Assembly: GCA_021324935.1 (NCBI GenBank)
Contig: JAJPIE010000090.1
Coordinates: forward strand, 62,001 to 126,000
DNA from: Acidobacteriota bacterium
Lineage (GTDB): Bacteria; Acidobacteriota; Terriglobia; Acidiferrales; UBA7541
Length of the DNA stretch: 64,000 nt
Reading direction: 5' to 3'
Shown: positions 34,811 to 43,773 of the stretch, one piece after another
How the letters are laid out: the number at the start of each line of letters is the position of its first letter
How positions within the stretch are numbered: position 1 is the stretch's first letter
The notes under the pieces: generated by a model
What the model was told of the DNA's origin: nothing
The model's database searches: none
What the model saw: the letters and a program-made list of their open reading frames with translations, nothing else
Position numbers and translations under genes: made by a program

Positions 34811-36154
34811 TCACCGCGCTTCTATGCGCATCCGGATGCCATACTTCGGCCGCAGCGTCACCAGCGGTTCCGGCACCACGGAATGCCCCGGCTCCAGCCG
34901 GAACTGGAACCTCTGCGCCAGCGCCGCCACCACCAGCGCCGTTTCCAGCAACGCGAACCCCTGCCCGATGCACCGCCGCGGCCCGTCGCCAAACGGAAAA
35001 TACGCCCCGGCCGGCAGCCGGTCCATCAATCCGTCCAGCCAGCGCTCCGGCCGGAATTTTTCAGGCTCCGCAAAATATCTCGCGTCGCGGTGCATGACCC
35101 ATTGTGAGGAGAGAATCGTTCTTCCCGGCGGAATTTCATACTCGTCAAATTGCGCCGGCTCCAGGTTCGTCCGCGCCATGATGAACGCCGGCGGATAGAG
35201 CCGCAGCACTTCGTTCACCACCGCGTGCAGATACGGCAGCTTCTCCAGATCGGCGGGCTCCGCCGCGCGTCCCCCAAGCACATTTTGCAATTCCGCGTGC
35301 AGGCTCTTCTCGGCGCCAGGATTCTCGCTCAACAAATACCATGTCCAGGAAAGCGACAACGCCGTCGTCTCGTGCCCGGCCACGAACAGCGTCATTGTCT
35401 CGTCGCGCAGTTGCTGCTCCGTCATCTGCGTGCCGTCTTCATGCATCGCCGCCATCAACAGCGTCAGCAGGTCGTTCCGAGGCTGCGTCCCATTCTTCCG
35501 TTCCGAAATAATGCGGTAGACCATCGCGTCCATGAATTCGCGCTCGCGCGCCGCCCGGCGATTCGCCGGCGTCGGCCAGGAAGCCGGCACGCGCCACGGA
35601 CTTCGCGCCCGCCACAGGTAATACCGCATCAAAAACGTCATCGCGCGGCCGATGCCATCCGAATCCGAAGCCAGGCTGGTGCCAAACAGCGTCCGCACCG
35701 CCACCTCCAGCGTCAGCTTCATCATCTCTGCTGCGATGTCGCGCATCTCGCCGCCGCGCCACTGCTTCGCGTGCTCCAGCGCGCATTCCACCATCACCGG
35801 GGCGTATTCGTTTGTGCGCGTGCGATGAAACGCGGGCTGCATCAGCCGCCGCTGCCTTCGCCAGAAATCTCCCTCGCTGATCAGCAGTCCCTGCCCTAGC
35901 AGCGGCCCCACCACCTGCTTGGTCAGCGGACTTTTGTTCAGCTTCGCGTGTTGCAGCACCAGTAACTGCTGCACGTACTCCGGCCGGCTCAGCAGCACGC
36001 GCTGCATCCCCAGCGCCGAAAACCCCACGATGTCGCCGTACTCGCGCGCCATCCCCGCCAGCGTGCCCAGCGGGTCGTTGCGCAGCGCCAGCGCCAGGCC
36101 CAGTAACGGCAGCCCTCTCGGCCCCGGTGGATAGCGTTTTCCGTTTGGGGTCAT
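34811..36154 (-). CDS. Cytochrome P450
   Basis: A 447-residue haem monooxygenase. Start MTPNGKRYPPGPRGLPLLG (ATG 36154) carries the proline-rich hinge of the family and overlaps the stop of the upstream hydrolase. The I helix has AGHETTALSL, the K helix ExxR is in NEVLRLYPPA, and the haem loop is FPFGDGPRRCIGQGFA with the axial Cys. There is no N-terminal membrane anchor. The overall style is that of the CYP102/CYP4-like soluble bacterial group. No ferredoxin or reductase is adjacent; the isolated ferredoxin at 4216-4467 is too distant to link. The substrate is unknown but may be related to the product of the coupled hydrolase. Confidence 0.95.
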   Translation of the reverse strand: MTPNGKRYPPGPRGLPLLGLALALRNDPLGTLAGMAREYGDIVGFSALGMQRVLLSRPEYVQQLLVLQHAKLNKSPLTKQVVGPLLGQGLLISEGDFWRRQRRLMQPAFHRTRTNEYAPVMVECALEHAKQWRGGEMRDIAAEMMKLTLEVAVRTLFGTSLASDSDGIGRAMTFLMRYYLWRARSPWRVPASWPTPANRRAAREREFMDAMVYRIISERKNGTQPRNDLLTLLMAAMHEDGTQMTEQQLRDETMTLFVAGHETTALSLSWTWYLLSENPGAEKSLHAELQNVLGGRAAEPADLEKLPYLHAVVNEVLRLYPPAFIMARTNLEPAQFDEYEIPPGRTILSSQWVMHRDARYFAEPEKFRPERWLDGLMDRLPAGAYFPFGDGPRRCIGQGFALLETALVVAALAQRFQFRLEPGHSVVPEPLVTLRPKYGIRMRIEAR

Positions 36155-37266
36155 GGATTCACGGAATCTTGCAGCGTCCGCGATTTCACGGAAGTGGGGT
36201 TTTCCAGGAATCCAGCCACGATCGGGCCAATCGAAATGCACGACGGGCTCAGATGTCCGCACGCGGAACTCATCTGAATCAGCGGAAACCCGCCGGCATT
36301 CGCAAACTGCATCGAGGGAATGGGATTCACCATGTGATCCTCCGGGGACGCCAGCACCAGCATCTTGCATTTCGTTTGCTTGGCCATCTGCTCCAGCGAA
36401 ACCCCACTCTTGCCCGGCAAGTCCAGCGCGATAATCGCCTGCCTCTGCCGGATCTGGTCCCAGGCGGATCCGCCGTCTCCTCGTGATTCCTGTTTCAGTT
36501 TCAAGAGGTATTCGTCAAACGCTCGCGGCTCCGTGTGCCCCACCCTGTAAGAGGGTGTCGTGAGATTCATGGAATCGATCTCTTCTTTCAGCGCGAAGCC
36601 GGCCGTGAGTGGCTGCGTCGGCTTGCCGCCATTCCACGCCGGATCCGATTCGATGGCGTCGATCTCCGACTCCCAAAGCAATTTGTCATAAGCGGTCGAT
36701 TGCGGCGAGCCCACAATGGGAATCGCAAGTTCCATGAACTCCGGATACCTCTGCGTCCAGGCATAGGTCTGCATCCCGCCCATCGAGATGCCCATGACGG
36801 CACGCAGGTGCTGCAGGCGCAAAACTTCCGTAACCAGCCGGTGCTCTGACTCGGCCATATCCTCGATCGAAAATTCCGGAAAACTTCCCAGCGGCTGCCG
36901 TTTGCTGTTCGATGGCGAGGTTGTCACCCCATTTCCAATCGCATCCACCAGAATCACAAAATACTTGCCGGAATCCACCACCTTCCCCGGCCCGATGTAT
37001 GGCAGCAAATCCTGCGTCGTCCCGCCCAGCCACGTCGGCCAAAGAATGGCGTTTGATTTATCGTCGTTCAGCTTCCCGAATGTGCGATACCCCAGCCGAA
37101 AGTCTTGAATCACCTTCCCGTTTACTAACTTGAAATCCCCCAGCTCCGCGAAATGCTCCACCCCTTCGGGCGTTTGCCCGCGCGCCCGCAAAGCCGGCAT
37201 GCAAGCCAGCACGAATAGCAGCGTGCGTGCCAACGCTCTGAAACTCCTCCGCGTATGCTTGCTCAT
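36151..37266 (-). CDS. Exported MetX-like alpha/beta hydrolase
   Basis: A 371-residue protein of the homoserine O-acetyltransferase-like hydrolase family, but with an export signal (MSKHTRRSFRALARTLLFVL, a possible twin-arginine signal). ATG 37266 has AGGAG six bases upstream. The nucleophile is Ser in GISMGGMQ, the acid is likely Asp in VLASPEDHM and the base His in SACGHLSP. True MetX enzymes are cytoplasmic, so methionine synthesis is unlikely; a secreted esterase or acyltransferase is more plausible. It overlaps the P450 start (ATGA), indicating one operon in which hydrolase and P450 may act on the same compound. Confidence 0.85.
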   Translation of the reverse strand: MSKHTRRSFRALARTLLFVLACMPALRARGQTPEGVEHFAELGDFKLVNGKVIQDFRLGYRTFGKLNDDKSNAILWPTWLGGTTQDLLPYIGPGKVVDSGKYFVILVDAIGNGVTTSPSNSKRQPLGSFPEFSIEDMAESEHRLVTEVLRLQHLRAVMGISMGGMQTYAWTQRYPEFMELAIPIVGSPQSTAYDKLLWESEIDAIESDPAWNGGKPTQPLTAGFALKEEIDSMNLTTPSYRVGHTEPRAFDEYLLKLKQESRGDGGSAWDQIRQRQAIIALDLPGKSGVSLEQMAKQTKCKMLVLASPEDHMVNPIPSMQFANAGGFPLIQMSSACGHLSPSCISIGPIVAGFLENPTSVKSRTLQDSVNP

Positions 37267-37413
37267 AGGCCTCTCCTGCCTACCGCTGCTTTTGGAAAAA
37301 GGTTTTTTCATTGGATGCCGGGCGTAGATAGTCTACCCGAGGGAAACACCGATTTGCGCGCAAAGCCGTCCCCGGCCGGGCAGGCGGGTACTTGGTTCCG
37401 ATTTTCGATAGAG

Positions 37414-38505
37414 CTACCTGCCGCGCAAGAGAAGAAGAACATCCAGCAGGCAAAGTACCGTGATGGCGGCTTCCAGAAGGAACAACCGGGTCTCGTTGAA
37501 TTGCGCCATCATGAAATCGTAAAGCTCACGCGCGGTGTTCAGTTTCTTTTCCACCAGATCGCGGTATTCCGTCACCCCCGCGCGCGACGCAGCCAGCCGG
37601 TAGGCCAGCGCGTAAAAACTGTCGCTGACGAATTTCACCGCGTTGTCGATGCGCTCGGTCAGGTCCATCACGTCCAGCCGGATGGTGTTCAGGCGGTCCG
37701 CTTCGCGCGGCAGCGCCCAACGCGAAAGCAGCACGTTGTGTTTGCGGTCCAGGCTCGTGTACACATCCGCCAGCACCCGGGTCATGAAATTGTCGTAATA
37801 GCGGAACTCCAGCAGTTGCATCCGCGCATATTCCAGGATCTGAATCGTCTTCGCGGACTCTTCCGGCCGGTCATAGACCAGTGCGGCGTGGAAGCCCACC
37901 ACCAGCAAATCCGTCGAATAATACGAGAGGCTGCCCTGCAGCAATCGCTCGTTCGTCGATCGCGCCAGCATGGCCTGCTCCCCGCGCAGCGATTGCCCGA
38001 TCTGCTCGCCGTAGCTTGAGAGAATCTGCTCCGCCGTCAGCGGCGCACCCGCGTAACTCTTCGCCGGAAGCAGGTCCACCACCAGGTACGTCTCCTGCAG
38101 CCAGTCCTCTCGCGGTTTCAGGATCGCCGCCGCCGTCCGCTGCAAATGCCGCGTCACCACCGCCCGGCTCTCGCGTTCCACGTCGGGCGCGTCCATCCAT
38201 CGCGCCCCGTGGCTCACCAGCTTTTCCCACGAGCCTTCGAACGGAATCTCCACTTGCACCTCGACGATCGCGTATTCGTAGTATTTGATGGAGCAGACCA
38301 CCGTCTCTCCGCTGGGTAGCGTCAGCGGTTCGCTGGGCTCGGTAATCGGCGGGTTTTCAAACCGTACGTACTCCGGCGTGCGCCGGGAGAAATCGGTCTG
38401 CGCCGGGCCGCCGCGCGGATCGATCAGCGACCTCAGCTTTTCCAAATTGCATGCTTCTCCCACGTCGTAAAAGCTGAAAATCCGGATGTGCCCGCGAAGA
38501 ATCAT
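37414..38505 (-). CDS. RMD1/YagE-like (DUF155-type) protein, unknown function
   Basis: A 363-residue protein. The first ~150 residues are mixed alpha/beta; the rest is strongly helical, ending in a membrane helix (about 340-361, LLEAAITVLCLLDVLLLLRG) with a basic tail. The layout of a cytoplasmic domain followed by helical bundle and one C-terminal helix, together with the RLNTIRLDVMDLTERIDN region, resembles the RMD1/YagE family, some eukaryotic members of which sit in mitochondrial membranes. The assignment is tentative. The gene stands alone, with 147 bp to the hydrolase and tRNA-Thr just upstream. Confidence 0.6.
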   Translation of the reverse strand: MILRGHIRIFSFYDVGEACNLEKLRSLIDPRGGPAQTDFSRRTPEYVRFENPPITEPSEPLTLPSGETVVCSIKYYEYAIVEVQVEIPFEGSWEKLVSHGARWMDAPDVERESRAVVTRHLQRTAAAILKPREDWLQETYLVVDLLPAKSYAGAPLTAEQILSSYGEQIGQSLRGEQAMLARSTNERLLQGSLSYYSTDLLVVGFHAALVYDRPEESAKTIQILEYARMQLLEFRYYDNFMTRVLADVYTSLDRKHNVLLSRWALPREADRLNTIRLDVMDLTERIDNAVKFVSDSFYALAYRLAASRAGVTEYRDLVEKKLNTARELYDFMMAQFNETRLFLLEAAITVLCLLDVLLLLRGR

Positions 38506-38534
38506 TGGGAGGGAAACAACTTATGGCGAGCAAA

Positions 38535-38609
38535 TGGAGCCGAGGGAGAGATTTGAACTCTCGACCTGCCGATTACGAATCGGCTGCTCTACCCCTGAGC
38601 TACCTCGGC
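38535..38609 (-). tRNA. tRNA-Thr (CGU anticodon)
   Basis: A complete cloverleaf on the minus strand: acceptor GCCGAGG/CCTCGGC, D arm GCTC-AGGGGTA-GAGC, anticodon arm GCCGA-TTCGTAA-TCGGC (anticodon CGT, reading ACG), a 5-nt variable loop and T arm GAGAG-TTCAAAT-CTCTC. Discriminator U and an encoded CCA follow (75 nt in all). Located upstream of the RMD1-like gene on the same strand. Confidence 0.95.
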
Positions 38610-38689
38610 TTACCTTTTGACGATAGCATCCGCCGAAAATCACTGTCAATTCAAGCCCCAAATCACGGTGCCCCGCCCTGCTCGTGTAG

Positions 38690-38708
38690 AGGCGGTTTTA
38701 CGCCGCCT
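38690..38708. repeat. AGGCGGTTTTACGCCG hairpin repeat
   Basis: AGGCGGTTTTACGCCGCCT forms a short hairpin just past the stop of the 64-residue membrane protein gene. A 15/16 match to its first 16 bases lies inverted at 12627-12642, and a variant at 52526-52545. Confidence 0.55.
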
Positions 38709-38715
38709 TCTGCCC

Positions 38716-38910
38716 TCACCGCGAAAACGGAAACATCGCCCAGCCGATGCCAATGCCCACCACGAGGAAGAGAAACAGCGACCACAAAATGTACTTGATG
38801 CGGTCTTTCGGACGGCGGCGCCCCAGGAATCCGAACGCCACCGAAATCACCACCGCGAACAGCAAAAACGCTTGAAAGTGCGTCAATTGCAGCGACGGCC
38901 AACCGCTCAC
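38716..38910 (-). CDS. Small two-helix membrane protein, unknown
   Basis: A 64-residue protein with two hydrophobic helices (about 11-28 and 40-58) separated by a basic turn (GRRRPKDR). It starts at GTG 38910 overlapping the stop of the upstream gene (GTGA), which argues for translational coupling and that it is real. I do not recognise the family. It is the last gene of a short run following the M24 peptidase and the 150-residue membrane protein. Confidence 0.6.
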   Translation of the reverse strand: MSGWPSLQLTHFQAFLLFAVVISVAFGFLGRRRPKDRIKYILWSLFLFLVVGIGIGWAMFPFSR

Positions 38911-39359
38911 GCTTTGCGTCCTCGCGCCGCCTCAAACGCGTGCAGCGCCGCCAGCAGGTTCAGCACGCCCGCCGTGGCCAGCAGCCGCGTCCCGTAATCG
39001 CCGCCCGCGTGCGACACGTCCGATCCTTCCGGTTCCATCGACTTCGCCATCATGTAAAACGATCCCGTTCCCAAATCCGCAGCATACCCCAGTGTGTCGA
39101 ACGCGTCGCTGCCGTCTCGCGTAAACACATTTCCCTTCATCGAAGCGCCCGCTCCTGCCAGCACTCCCACCGTCAGGAACACCACCAGCGCGCGCCCCCA
39201 CATCCGCTGCAACGCATGACCCAGCCCCGGCACGATCCACCCAGCAATCCCGAATATCCACGCGCGCGTCTCGCGAGACATTCCTTGCTCCGAGTTGGCT
39301 TCCGGAACCCCCAGCGGCGCGTTTCCGCCCGCTGCGGTCAGATTGGCTTGCTCGTCCAT
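38907..39359 (-). CDS. Small membrane protein, unknown (possibly DUF6677)
   Basis: A 150-residue protein with a polar N-terminus, a first helix built around AWIFGIAGWIVPGLGHALQ, a second (ALVVFLTVGVLAGAGAS) and a third near the C-terminus (LLATAGVLNLLAALHAFE). The PGLGH...WGRA pattern resembles small proteins annotated DUF6677 in Acidobacteriota; that is from memory. It lies 21 bp after the M24 peptidase gene and overlaps the next small membrane protein gene, so all three are likely cotranscribed. Confidence 0.65.
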   Translation of the reverse strand: MDEQANLTAAGGNAPLGVPEANSEQGMSRETRAWIFGIAGWIVPGLGHALQRMWGRALVVFLTVGVLAGAGASMKGNVFTRDGSDAFDTLGYAADLGTGSFYMMAKSMEPEGSDVSHAGGDYGTRLLATAGVLNLLAALHAFEAARGRKA

Positions 39360-39380
39360 CTCTTTCCAGAATAATGGAAC

Positions 39381-40559
39381 CTAGGCTAGGAGGGGAAGAA
39401 TTTCGTTTTGGATTGCTCCCGTAACGCGGGCCTCGTTTTCGTCGATGTAAACGTCCACTTCGCTGCGAATCCCGAAATCCGGAAGATAAATACCCGGCTC
39501 CACGGAATTGCAGGTCCCGGGAATCAGGTGCCGCGCGTCGTGCGTCTCCAGGCCGTCCATGTTCACGCCGTTGCCGTGCACCGTCTGCCCGATATTGTGG
39601 CCCGTGCGGTGAAAGAAATATTTGCCGTAGCCGGCTTTTTCGATCACCCGTCGCGCTGCCTGGTCCACCTGCCAGCCTTGCAGCGGCTTGCCCGCCTTCA
39701 CGCTTTTCTGGATCAGCGCCACAGCAGCGTCTCGCGCCTCGCGTACAATCTTGAAAATCTTCGCGTACTTCTCCGGTACCTCTGCGCCCAGATAGCCCAC
39801 CCAGGTGATGTCGTAGTAGACGCTTCCCGCGATCTTCTGCTTGCCCCACACATCCAGCAGCAGCAGGTCGCCCTCCTTGATCGGCGCCGCGGACTCGCGC
39901 GTCGGGGCATAGTGCGGGTCGCTGGCGTTTCGATTCACCGCCACATCCGGCCCTTCTTCGGTCGTAATGCCCTCTTCGGCGAAGCGATCCAGGATCCACT
40001 GCTTGACATCGTATTCCGTCAAGGCCTTCTTCTCGCGCACCGACCGAGCCGCCAGCGCAAACGCCCCTGGCACGATTTTGTCGATGGCGCGCCCCGTCGC
40101 CAGGTGCCCTTCGAGCTGCTCCTTGCTCCAGCACGCTTCGAATTTCTGCACCAGATCCGCCGAACTCTTCACCTTCACGCCCGTGCTCTTCACCAGTTCA
40201 ATGGTTCCGGCATCTACCATCGCCACGTAGGGAATCTCGTTTTTCGGCGAGTATTGCATCGCCGCTTTCTTCGCGCGCCCCAGCATCTTTTTCAGGTTGC
40301 CGCGCAACTCCAGCTGCGCGGAATAATAAAGCGTGTCGCCAGGCACGCCCGCCAGCGCCTGCGTCTCGATTTTGTGTACCAGCTTTTTCGGCGAGCCCTT
40401 CGCCGGCACGAAGTAAAACCATCGCCGCGTGCGCATCCCCTCCGGCAATTGCAGGATGCGAAGTGCGATCGGATCCCGCCCGCGAAAATCACAGAACAGC
40501 CAGCCGTCCAGCTTCGCCGCTTTCAGTTCCTTCTGAATCGCCTCAATATTTACGCCCAT
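39381..40559 (-). CDS. M24 family metallopeptidase (Xaa-Pro aminopeptidase-like)
   Basis: A 392-residue cytoplasmic peptidase with a creatinase-like N-terminal domain (1-150) and a pita-bread catalytic domain. Metal ligands are visible in order: Asp in LLLLDVWGK, Asp in VYYDITWVG, His in FHRTGHNIG, Glu in SVEPGIYLPDFG and Glu in RSEVDVYI. This is the full dinuclear set. Sequence is closest to Xaa-Pro dipeptidases/aminopeptidases, which release N-terminal residues before proline, but substrate choice between the two cannot be fixed by eye. It heads a three-gene run with two small membrane proteins. Confidence 0.9.
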   Translation of the reverse strand: MGVNIEAIQKELKAAKLDGWLFCDFRGRDPIALRILQLPEGMRTRRWFYFVPAKGSPKKLVHKIETQALAGVPGDTLYYSAQLELRGNLKKMLGRAKKAAMQYSPKNEIPYVAMVDAGTIELVKSTGVKVKSSADLVQKFEACWSKEQLEGHLATGRAIDKIVPGAFALAARSVREKKALTEYDVKQWILDRFAEEGITTEEGPDVAVNRNASDPHYAPTRESAAPIKEGDLLLLDVWGKQKIAGSVYYDITWVGYLGAEVPEKYAKIFKIVREARDAAVALIQKSVKAGKPLQGWQVDQAARRVIEKAGYGKYFFHRTGHNIGQTVHGNGVNMDGLETHDARHLIPGTCNSVEPGIYLPDFGIRSEVDVYIDENEARVTGAIQNEILPLLA

Positions 40560-40608
40560 GTTGTGATCGTCCGCCTGTTCCTGCCGAAAATCTTGCCCGC
40601 GGGTAAGG

Positions 40609-40632
40609 ATGCCGGAGCTTCAGCTCCGGCAT
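40609..40632. repeat. ATGCCGGAGCT palindromic hairpin repeat
   Basis: ATGCCGGAGCT-TC-AGCTCCGGCAT is a perfect 11-bp stem between the YggU and M24 genes, followed by GCGGCTTTAGCC (about 40646-40657). Partial copies GCCGGAGCTTC and GCCGGAGGCTC occur near 2328 and 1533. It is REP-like; it could also act as a weak transcription barrier. Confidence 0.55.
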
Positions 40633-40704
40633 TAGCCGCTTCAATCGCGGCTTTAGCCACTGAGGAAATGCTCTCCCCCTCTCTCAATCTGAACGCGAGA
40701 TTCT

Positions 40705-41010
40705 CTACGCTTCCTCCCGCAACAATCCAAGCACCTGCTGCCGCGTGACGCCGCGAATCTCGATGCGCTTGTTTCGCCCGCGCTCGCCGCTCTGGATTCT
40801 AACAGCCGATTTCGGCGTTTTCAAAAGATCGGAAAGAAACTCCACCAGCGCCTCATTCGCCCGGTTTTCCAGGGCCGGCGCGCGTAACCGTACTTTCAAT
40901 GCGCCGTCCATCACTCCGGCAAGTTCATCTTTGCTGGCGCGCGGCTGCACGCGCACGGGAAACGTCACCGTGCCCCGCGCCGCATCCTCAAAGATTTCCA
41001 GAAAGCTCAT
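40705..41010 (-). CDS. yggU: YggU/DUF167 family protein
   Basis: A 101-residue protein of the DUF167 fold with the family pattern VRVQPRASKDELAGV, LKVRLRAPALENRANEAL and KSAVRIQSGERGRNKRIEI. The biochemical role is unknown in the family. It follows the old yellow enzyme gene by three bases. yggS lies just beyond that gene, so the common yggS-yggT-yggU neighbourhood is partly kept, with an oxidoreductase in place of yggT. Confidence 0.88.
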   Translation of the reverse strand: MSFLEIFEDAARGTVTFPVRVQPRASKDELAGVMDGALKVRLRAPALENRANEALVEFLSDLLKTPKSAVRIQSGERGRNKRIEIRGVTRQQVLGLLREEA

Positions 41011-41013
41011 CGC

Positions 41014-42072
41014 TTACCACGCGCGCTCGTATTGCACCGGAGCCTTGATTTTCACTCCCAACTCCTGCGCCGCGCGCCTCGGCCAGTAAGGATCGCGCAA
41101 TAGCTCGCGCGCCAGGAACACCATGTCCGCCTGCTCCGTCGCCAGCACCGTCTCCGCTTGCGCGGGATCCGTCAGCAATCCTACGGCGCCGGTCGCAATC
41201 CCCGCCCCGCGACGGATCGCCTCCGCAAATTTCACCTGGTATCCCGGCCCCAGCGGGATTTTCACTCCCGGCAGCAACCCGCCGCTCGAAACGTCAATCA
41301 AGTCGATGCCCAGTGCCTTCAATCGCTTGCAAAGCTCGATGCTCTGCGGCAGATCCCAGCCGCCTTCTTTCCAGTCCGTCGCCGAAATGCGCACGAACAC
41401 CGGCCATTCTTCCGGCCAGGTTTCACGGACAGCCTTCGCCACGCGCAGCGGGAACCGCATGCGATTCTCCAGGCTCCCCCCATATTCGTCCGTGCGCAGA
41501 TTCGAGAGGGGCGACAAAAATTCATGCGCCAGGTATCCGTGCGCCGCGTGTACCTCCACCACTTGAAATCCCGCCGCCAGCGCCCGCCGCGCCGCAGCCC
41601 GAAAGTCCTCTACGATCTGATCGATCTCTGCGATTGTCAGCGCTCTCGGCTGCGCGTAGGTCGTATCGAACGCCACCGCGCTCGGCGCCACCGGTTCCCA
41701 CCCTCCTTCGCCGGGAGCCACTTTCAAACCTCCCTGCCAAGGCGCAGCCGTGCTCGCCTTTCTCCCCGCGTGCGCTAGTTGCATGCCCGGCACCGCGCCC
41801 TGTTCGCGGACAAAATCCACGATCGGCCTCCACGATTCCACGTGGCTGTCGAGGTACATCCCCGTGTCTGCCGGAGAAATTCTTCCACTCGCCTGCACCG
41901 CCGTCGCCTCCGTCATCACCAGCGCCGCACCGCCCACGGCTCGGCTACCCAAATGCACCAAATGCCAGGAAGTCGGATGCCCGTCCTTCGCCGAGTACTC
42001 GCACATCGGCGAGACGCCAATTCGATTCTTCAATTCCAATTCCCGCAATCGCAACGCCGCAAACAGTGTCAT
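41014..42072 (-). CDS. Old yellow enzyme (YqjM-type ene-reductase)
   Basis: FMN-dependent NAD(P)H:flavin oxidoreductase, 352 residues. ATG 42072 follows GAGGAG at five bases; an upstream TTG is less likely. Landmarks of the YqjM branch are the Cys in SPMCEYSA, QLAHAGRKAS, EVHAAHGYL, the FLSPLSNLRTDEYGGSLENR region and the phosphate-binding stretch AVGLLTDP. Such enzymes reduce activated C=C bonds of enones and nitro compounds and often respond to electrophile stress. It sits between yggS and yggU on the same strand. Confidence 0.92.
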   Translation of the reverse strand: MTLFAALRLRELELKNRIGVSPMCEYSAKDGHPTSWHLVHLGSRAVGGAALVMTEATAVQASGRISPADTGMYLDSHVESWRPIVDFVREQGAVPGMQLAHAGRKASTAAPWQGGLKVAPGEGGWEPVAPSAVAFDTTYAQPRALTIAEIDQIVEDFRAAARRALAAGFQVVEVHAAHGYLAHEFLSPLSNLRTDEYGGSLENRMRFPLRVAKAVRETWPEEWPVFVRISATDWKEGGWDLPQSIELCKRLKALGIDLIDVSSGGLLPGVKIPLGPGYQVKFAEAIRRGAGIATGAVGLLTDPAQAETVLATEQADMVFLARELLRDPYWPRRAAQELGVKIKAPVQYERAW

Positions 42073-42215
42073 GTCGCTCCTCGGTTCCGTAATCGTGCCC
42101 GTCACTTCCTGCGCCAATCTAGCCGTTCCCTCTGCTTTCCTCTGTCCACTCGGTGGCTCTTCTCACTCTTCTCTTCATCCTCACCACGCGCACCACGAAC
42201 CACGCGCCATTCGAT

Positions 42216-42926
42216 TCACTCCCCCCTCTCACGGGTACCAAAAATCGCCGTGCCCACGCGAATCTCCGTCGCGCCTTCCTGAATCGCCGCCCCGAAATCA
42301 TGCGACATTCCCATCGACAGCACCGGCAGTTTTCTTCCCACCCGCACTTCCAACCCCTCCCTCAGCTTCCGCAGCGTCGCAAAATACGGCCGGACTTCCT
42401 CGGGTTCCTCTCGAAACGGCGGAATGCACATCAGTCCCGCCAAGTCCAGATGCTCGCAGCGCGCGATTTGCTCCGCCAACTCCGGCAGCACCGCTTCGCT
42501 CACACCGCTCTTCGACTCTTCCCCGCCCAGGTGTACTTCAATCAACACGCGCAATTTCTCCGTCGGGTGCTTCCCTGCCTGCGCACGATCCAGACGTTGC
42601 GCCAGCGGCCAATCGTCTACGGAATCCACCGAATGAAACGCCTTCGCCGCCCGCGCCGCCTTGTTGCTCTGCAAATTTCCAATCAAGTGCCATGTGCCGT
42701 GCAAGTCGGCAAGCGCCGGCAACTTCCCTTCCCATTCCTGCACACGATTTTCCCCGAAATGCCTCAGGCCTGCTTCGTACGCCTCACGAATCGCTTCCGC
42801 CGGGTGCGTCTTCGAAACGCCAATCAATAAAATCTCTTCCGGCTTGCGGTTCGCGCGCCGCGCCGCATCCGCAATTGCTTCGCGCACGCGCTGCACGTTC
42901 GCCTGAATGTTCGGACTCGCGATCAT
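42216..42926 (-). CDS. yggS: PLP-homeostasis protein YggS
   Basis: A 236-residue single-domain PLP-binding protein (alanine-racemase-like barrel). The cofactor lysine is in LIGVSKTHP, with FGENRVQE and HLIGNLQSNKA, LSMGMSHDF and EIRVGTAIFG further on, the standard family set. It has no known catalytic activity and helps balance PLP and amino-acid pools. It is separated by 143 bp from the downstream old yellow enzyme gene and has its own start region facing the divergent tmk gene. Confidence 0.95.
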   Translation of the reverse strand: MIASPNIQANVQRVREAIADAARRANRKPEEILLIGVSKTHPAEAIREAYEAGLRHFGENRVQEWEGKLPALADLHGTWHLIGNLQSNKAARAAKAFHSVDSVDDWPLAQRLDRAQAGKHPTEKLRVLIEVHLGGEESKSGVSEAVLPELAEQIARCEHLDLAGLMCIPPFREEPEEVRPYFATLRKLREGLEVRVGRKLPVLSMGMSHDFGAAIQEGATEIRVGTAIFGTRERGE

Positions 42927-43074
42927 GGGAGTTCCCTCAAAATGCTAACACGTCACCCGCAGCCCCACGCGAACCACCGTACCACTCCCCGCAAACCATC
43001 CTCCCATTGCGGGGATTTCCTTCCCTCGCTACACTGGTGGCGCTGATAGTCGGCCCACGCTCCCCCAGGACGCA

Positions 43075-43770
43075 ATGACAACGCACGGTTTGCTGATCGC
43101 CATTGAAGGCATTGACGGTAGCGGAAAAAACACTCAGGCCAAACTCCTCGAACAGTCGCTCCAGAGCCTCGGCCACACCGTCTATTCCACCGCTTTTCCC
43201 CAATACGAGTCGTGGTTCGGCTCGATGGTCGGAAAGTTTCTCAACGGAGATTTTGGCCCGCTCGAAAGTGTTGACCCGCACTTCACCGCACTTCTCTATG
43301 CCGGCGACCGCTTCGAAGCAAAGGCGCGCCTGGAATCCGCGCTCAACGCCGGAAAAATCGTTCTCGTCGACCGCTACATCGGCTCCAACCTCGCCCATCA
43401 GGTCGCGCGCTCGGCTCCGGAAAAGCGCGCCGAATTCCTTCGCTGGATCGAGCACCTCGAGTACAACATCTATGGCCTGCCGCGCGAAAACCTCATCCTC
43501 TACCTCCGCGTTCCTCCCAGCCAGGCGCAAAAACTCGTCGCTCTGAAAAGCGAACGCAGTTACACCGCGGCCAAACACGATATCCTCGAGAAAAGCCTCC
43601 GCCATCTCGAGGACGCCGCCGAAATGTACGACATGCTCTCCCGCAGTCGTCCCTGGGCCACCATTCAGTGTTACGATGCCCAGACCACCAGCCTCCGCCT
43701 TCCGGAAGACATCGCGGCCGAATGCCTGCAAGCCGTGAAATCGCTCCTGGGCACCTGGCAGAAGAGCTGA
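43075..43770 (+). CDS. tmk: Thymidylate kinase
   Basis: P-loop kinase (231 residues) making dTDP from dTMP. The P loop is EGIDGSGKNTQ, the DR(Y) motif VDRYIGSNLAHQ and the substrate-binding region AFPQYESWFG. At 231 residues it is somewhat longer than E. coli Tmk (about 213), with an extended lid region (RSYTAAKHDILEKS). It is three bases from holB on the same strand, a common pairing that ties nucleotide supply to replication. Confidence 0.9.
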   Translation: MTTHGLLIAIEGIDGSGKNTQAKLLEQSLQSLGHTVYSTAFPQYESWFGSMVGKFLNGDFGPLESVDPHFTALLYAGDRFEAKARLESALNAGKIVLVDRYIGSNLAHQVARSAPEKRAEFLRWIEHLEYNIYGLPRENLILYLRVPPSQAQKLVALKSERSYTAAKHDILEKSLRHLEDAAEMYDMLSRSRPWATIQCYDAQTTSLRLPEDIAAECLQAVKSLLGTWQKS

Positions 43771-43773
43771 CGC

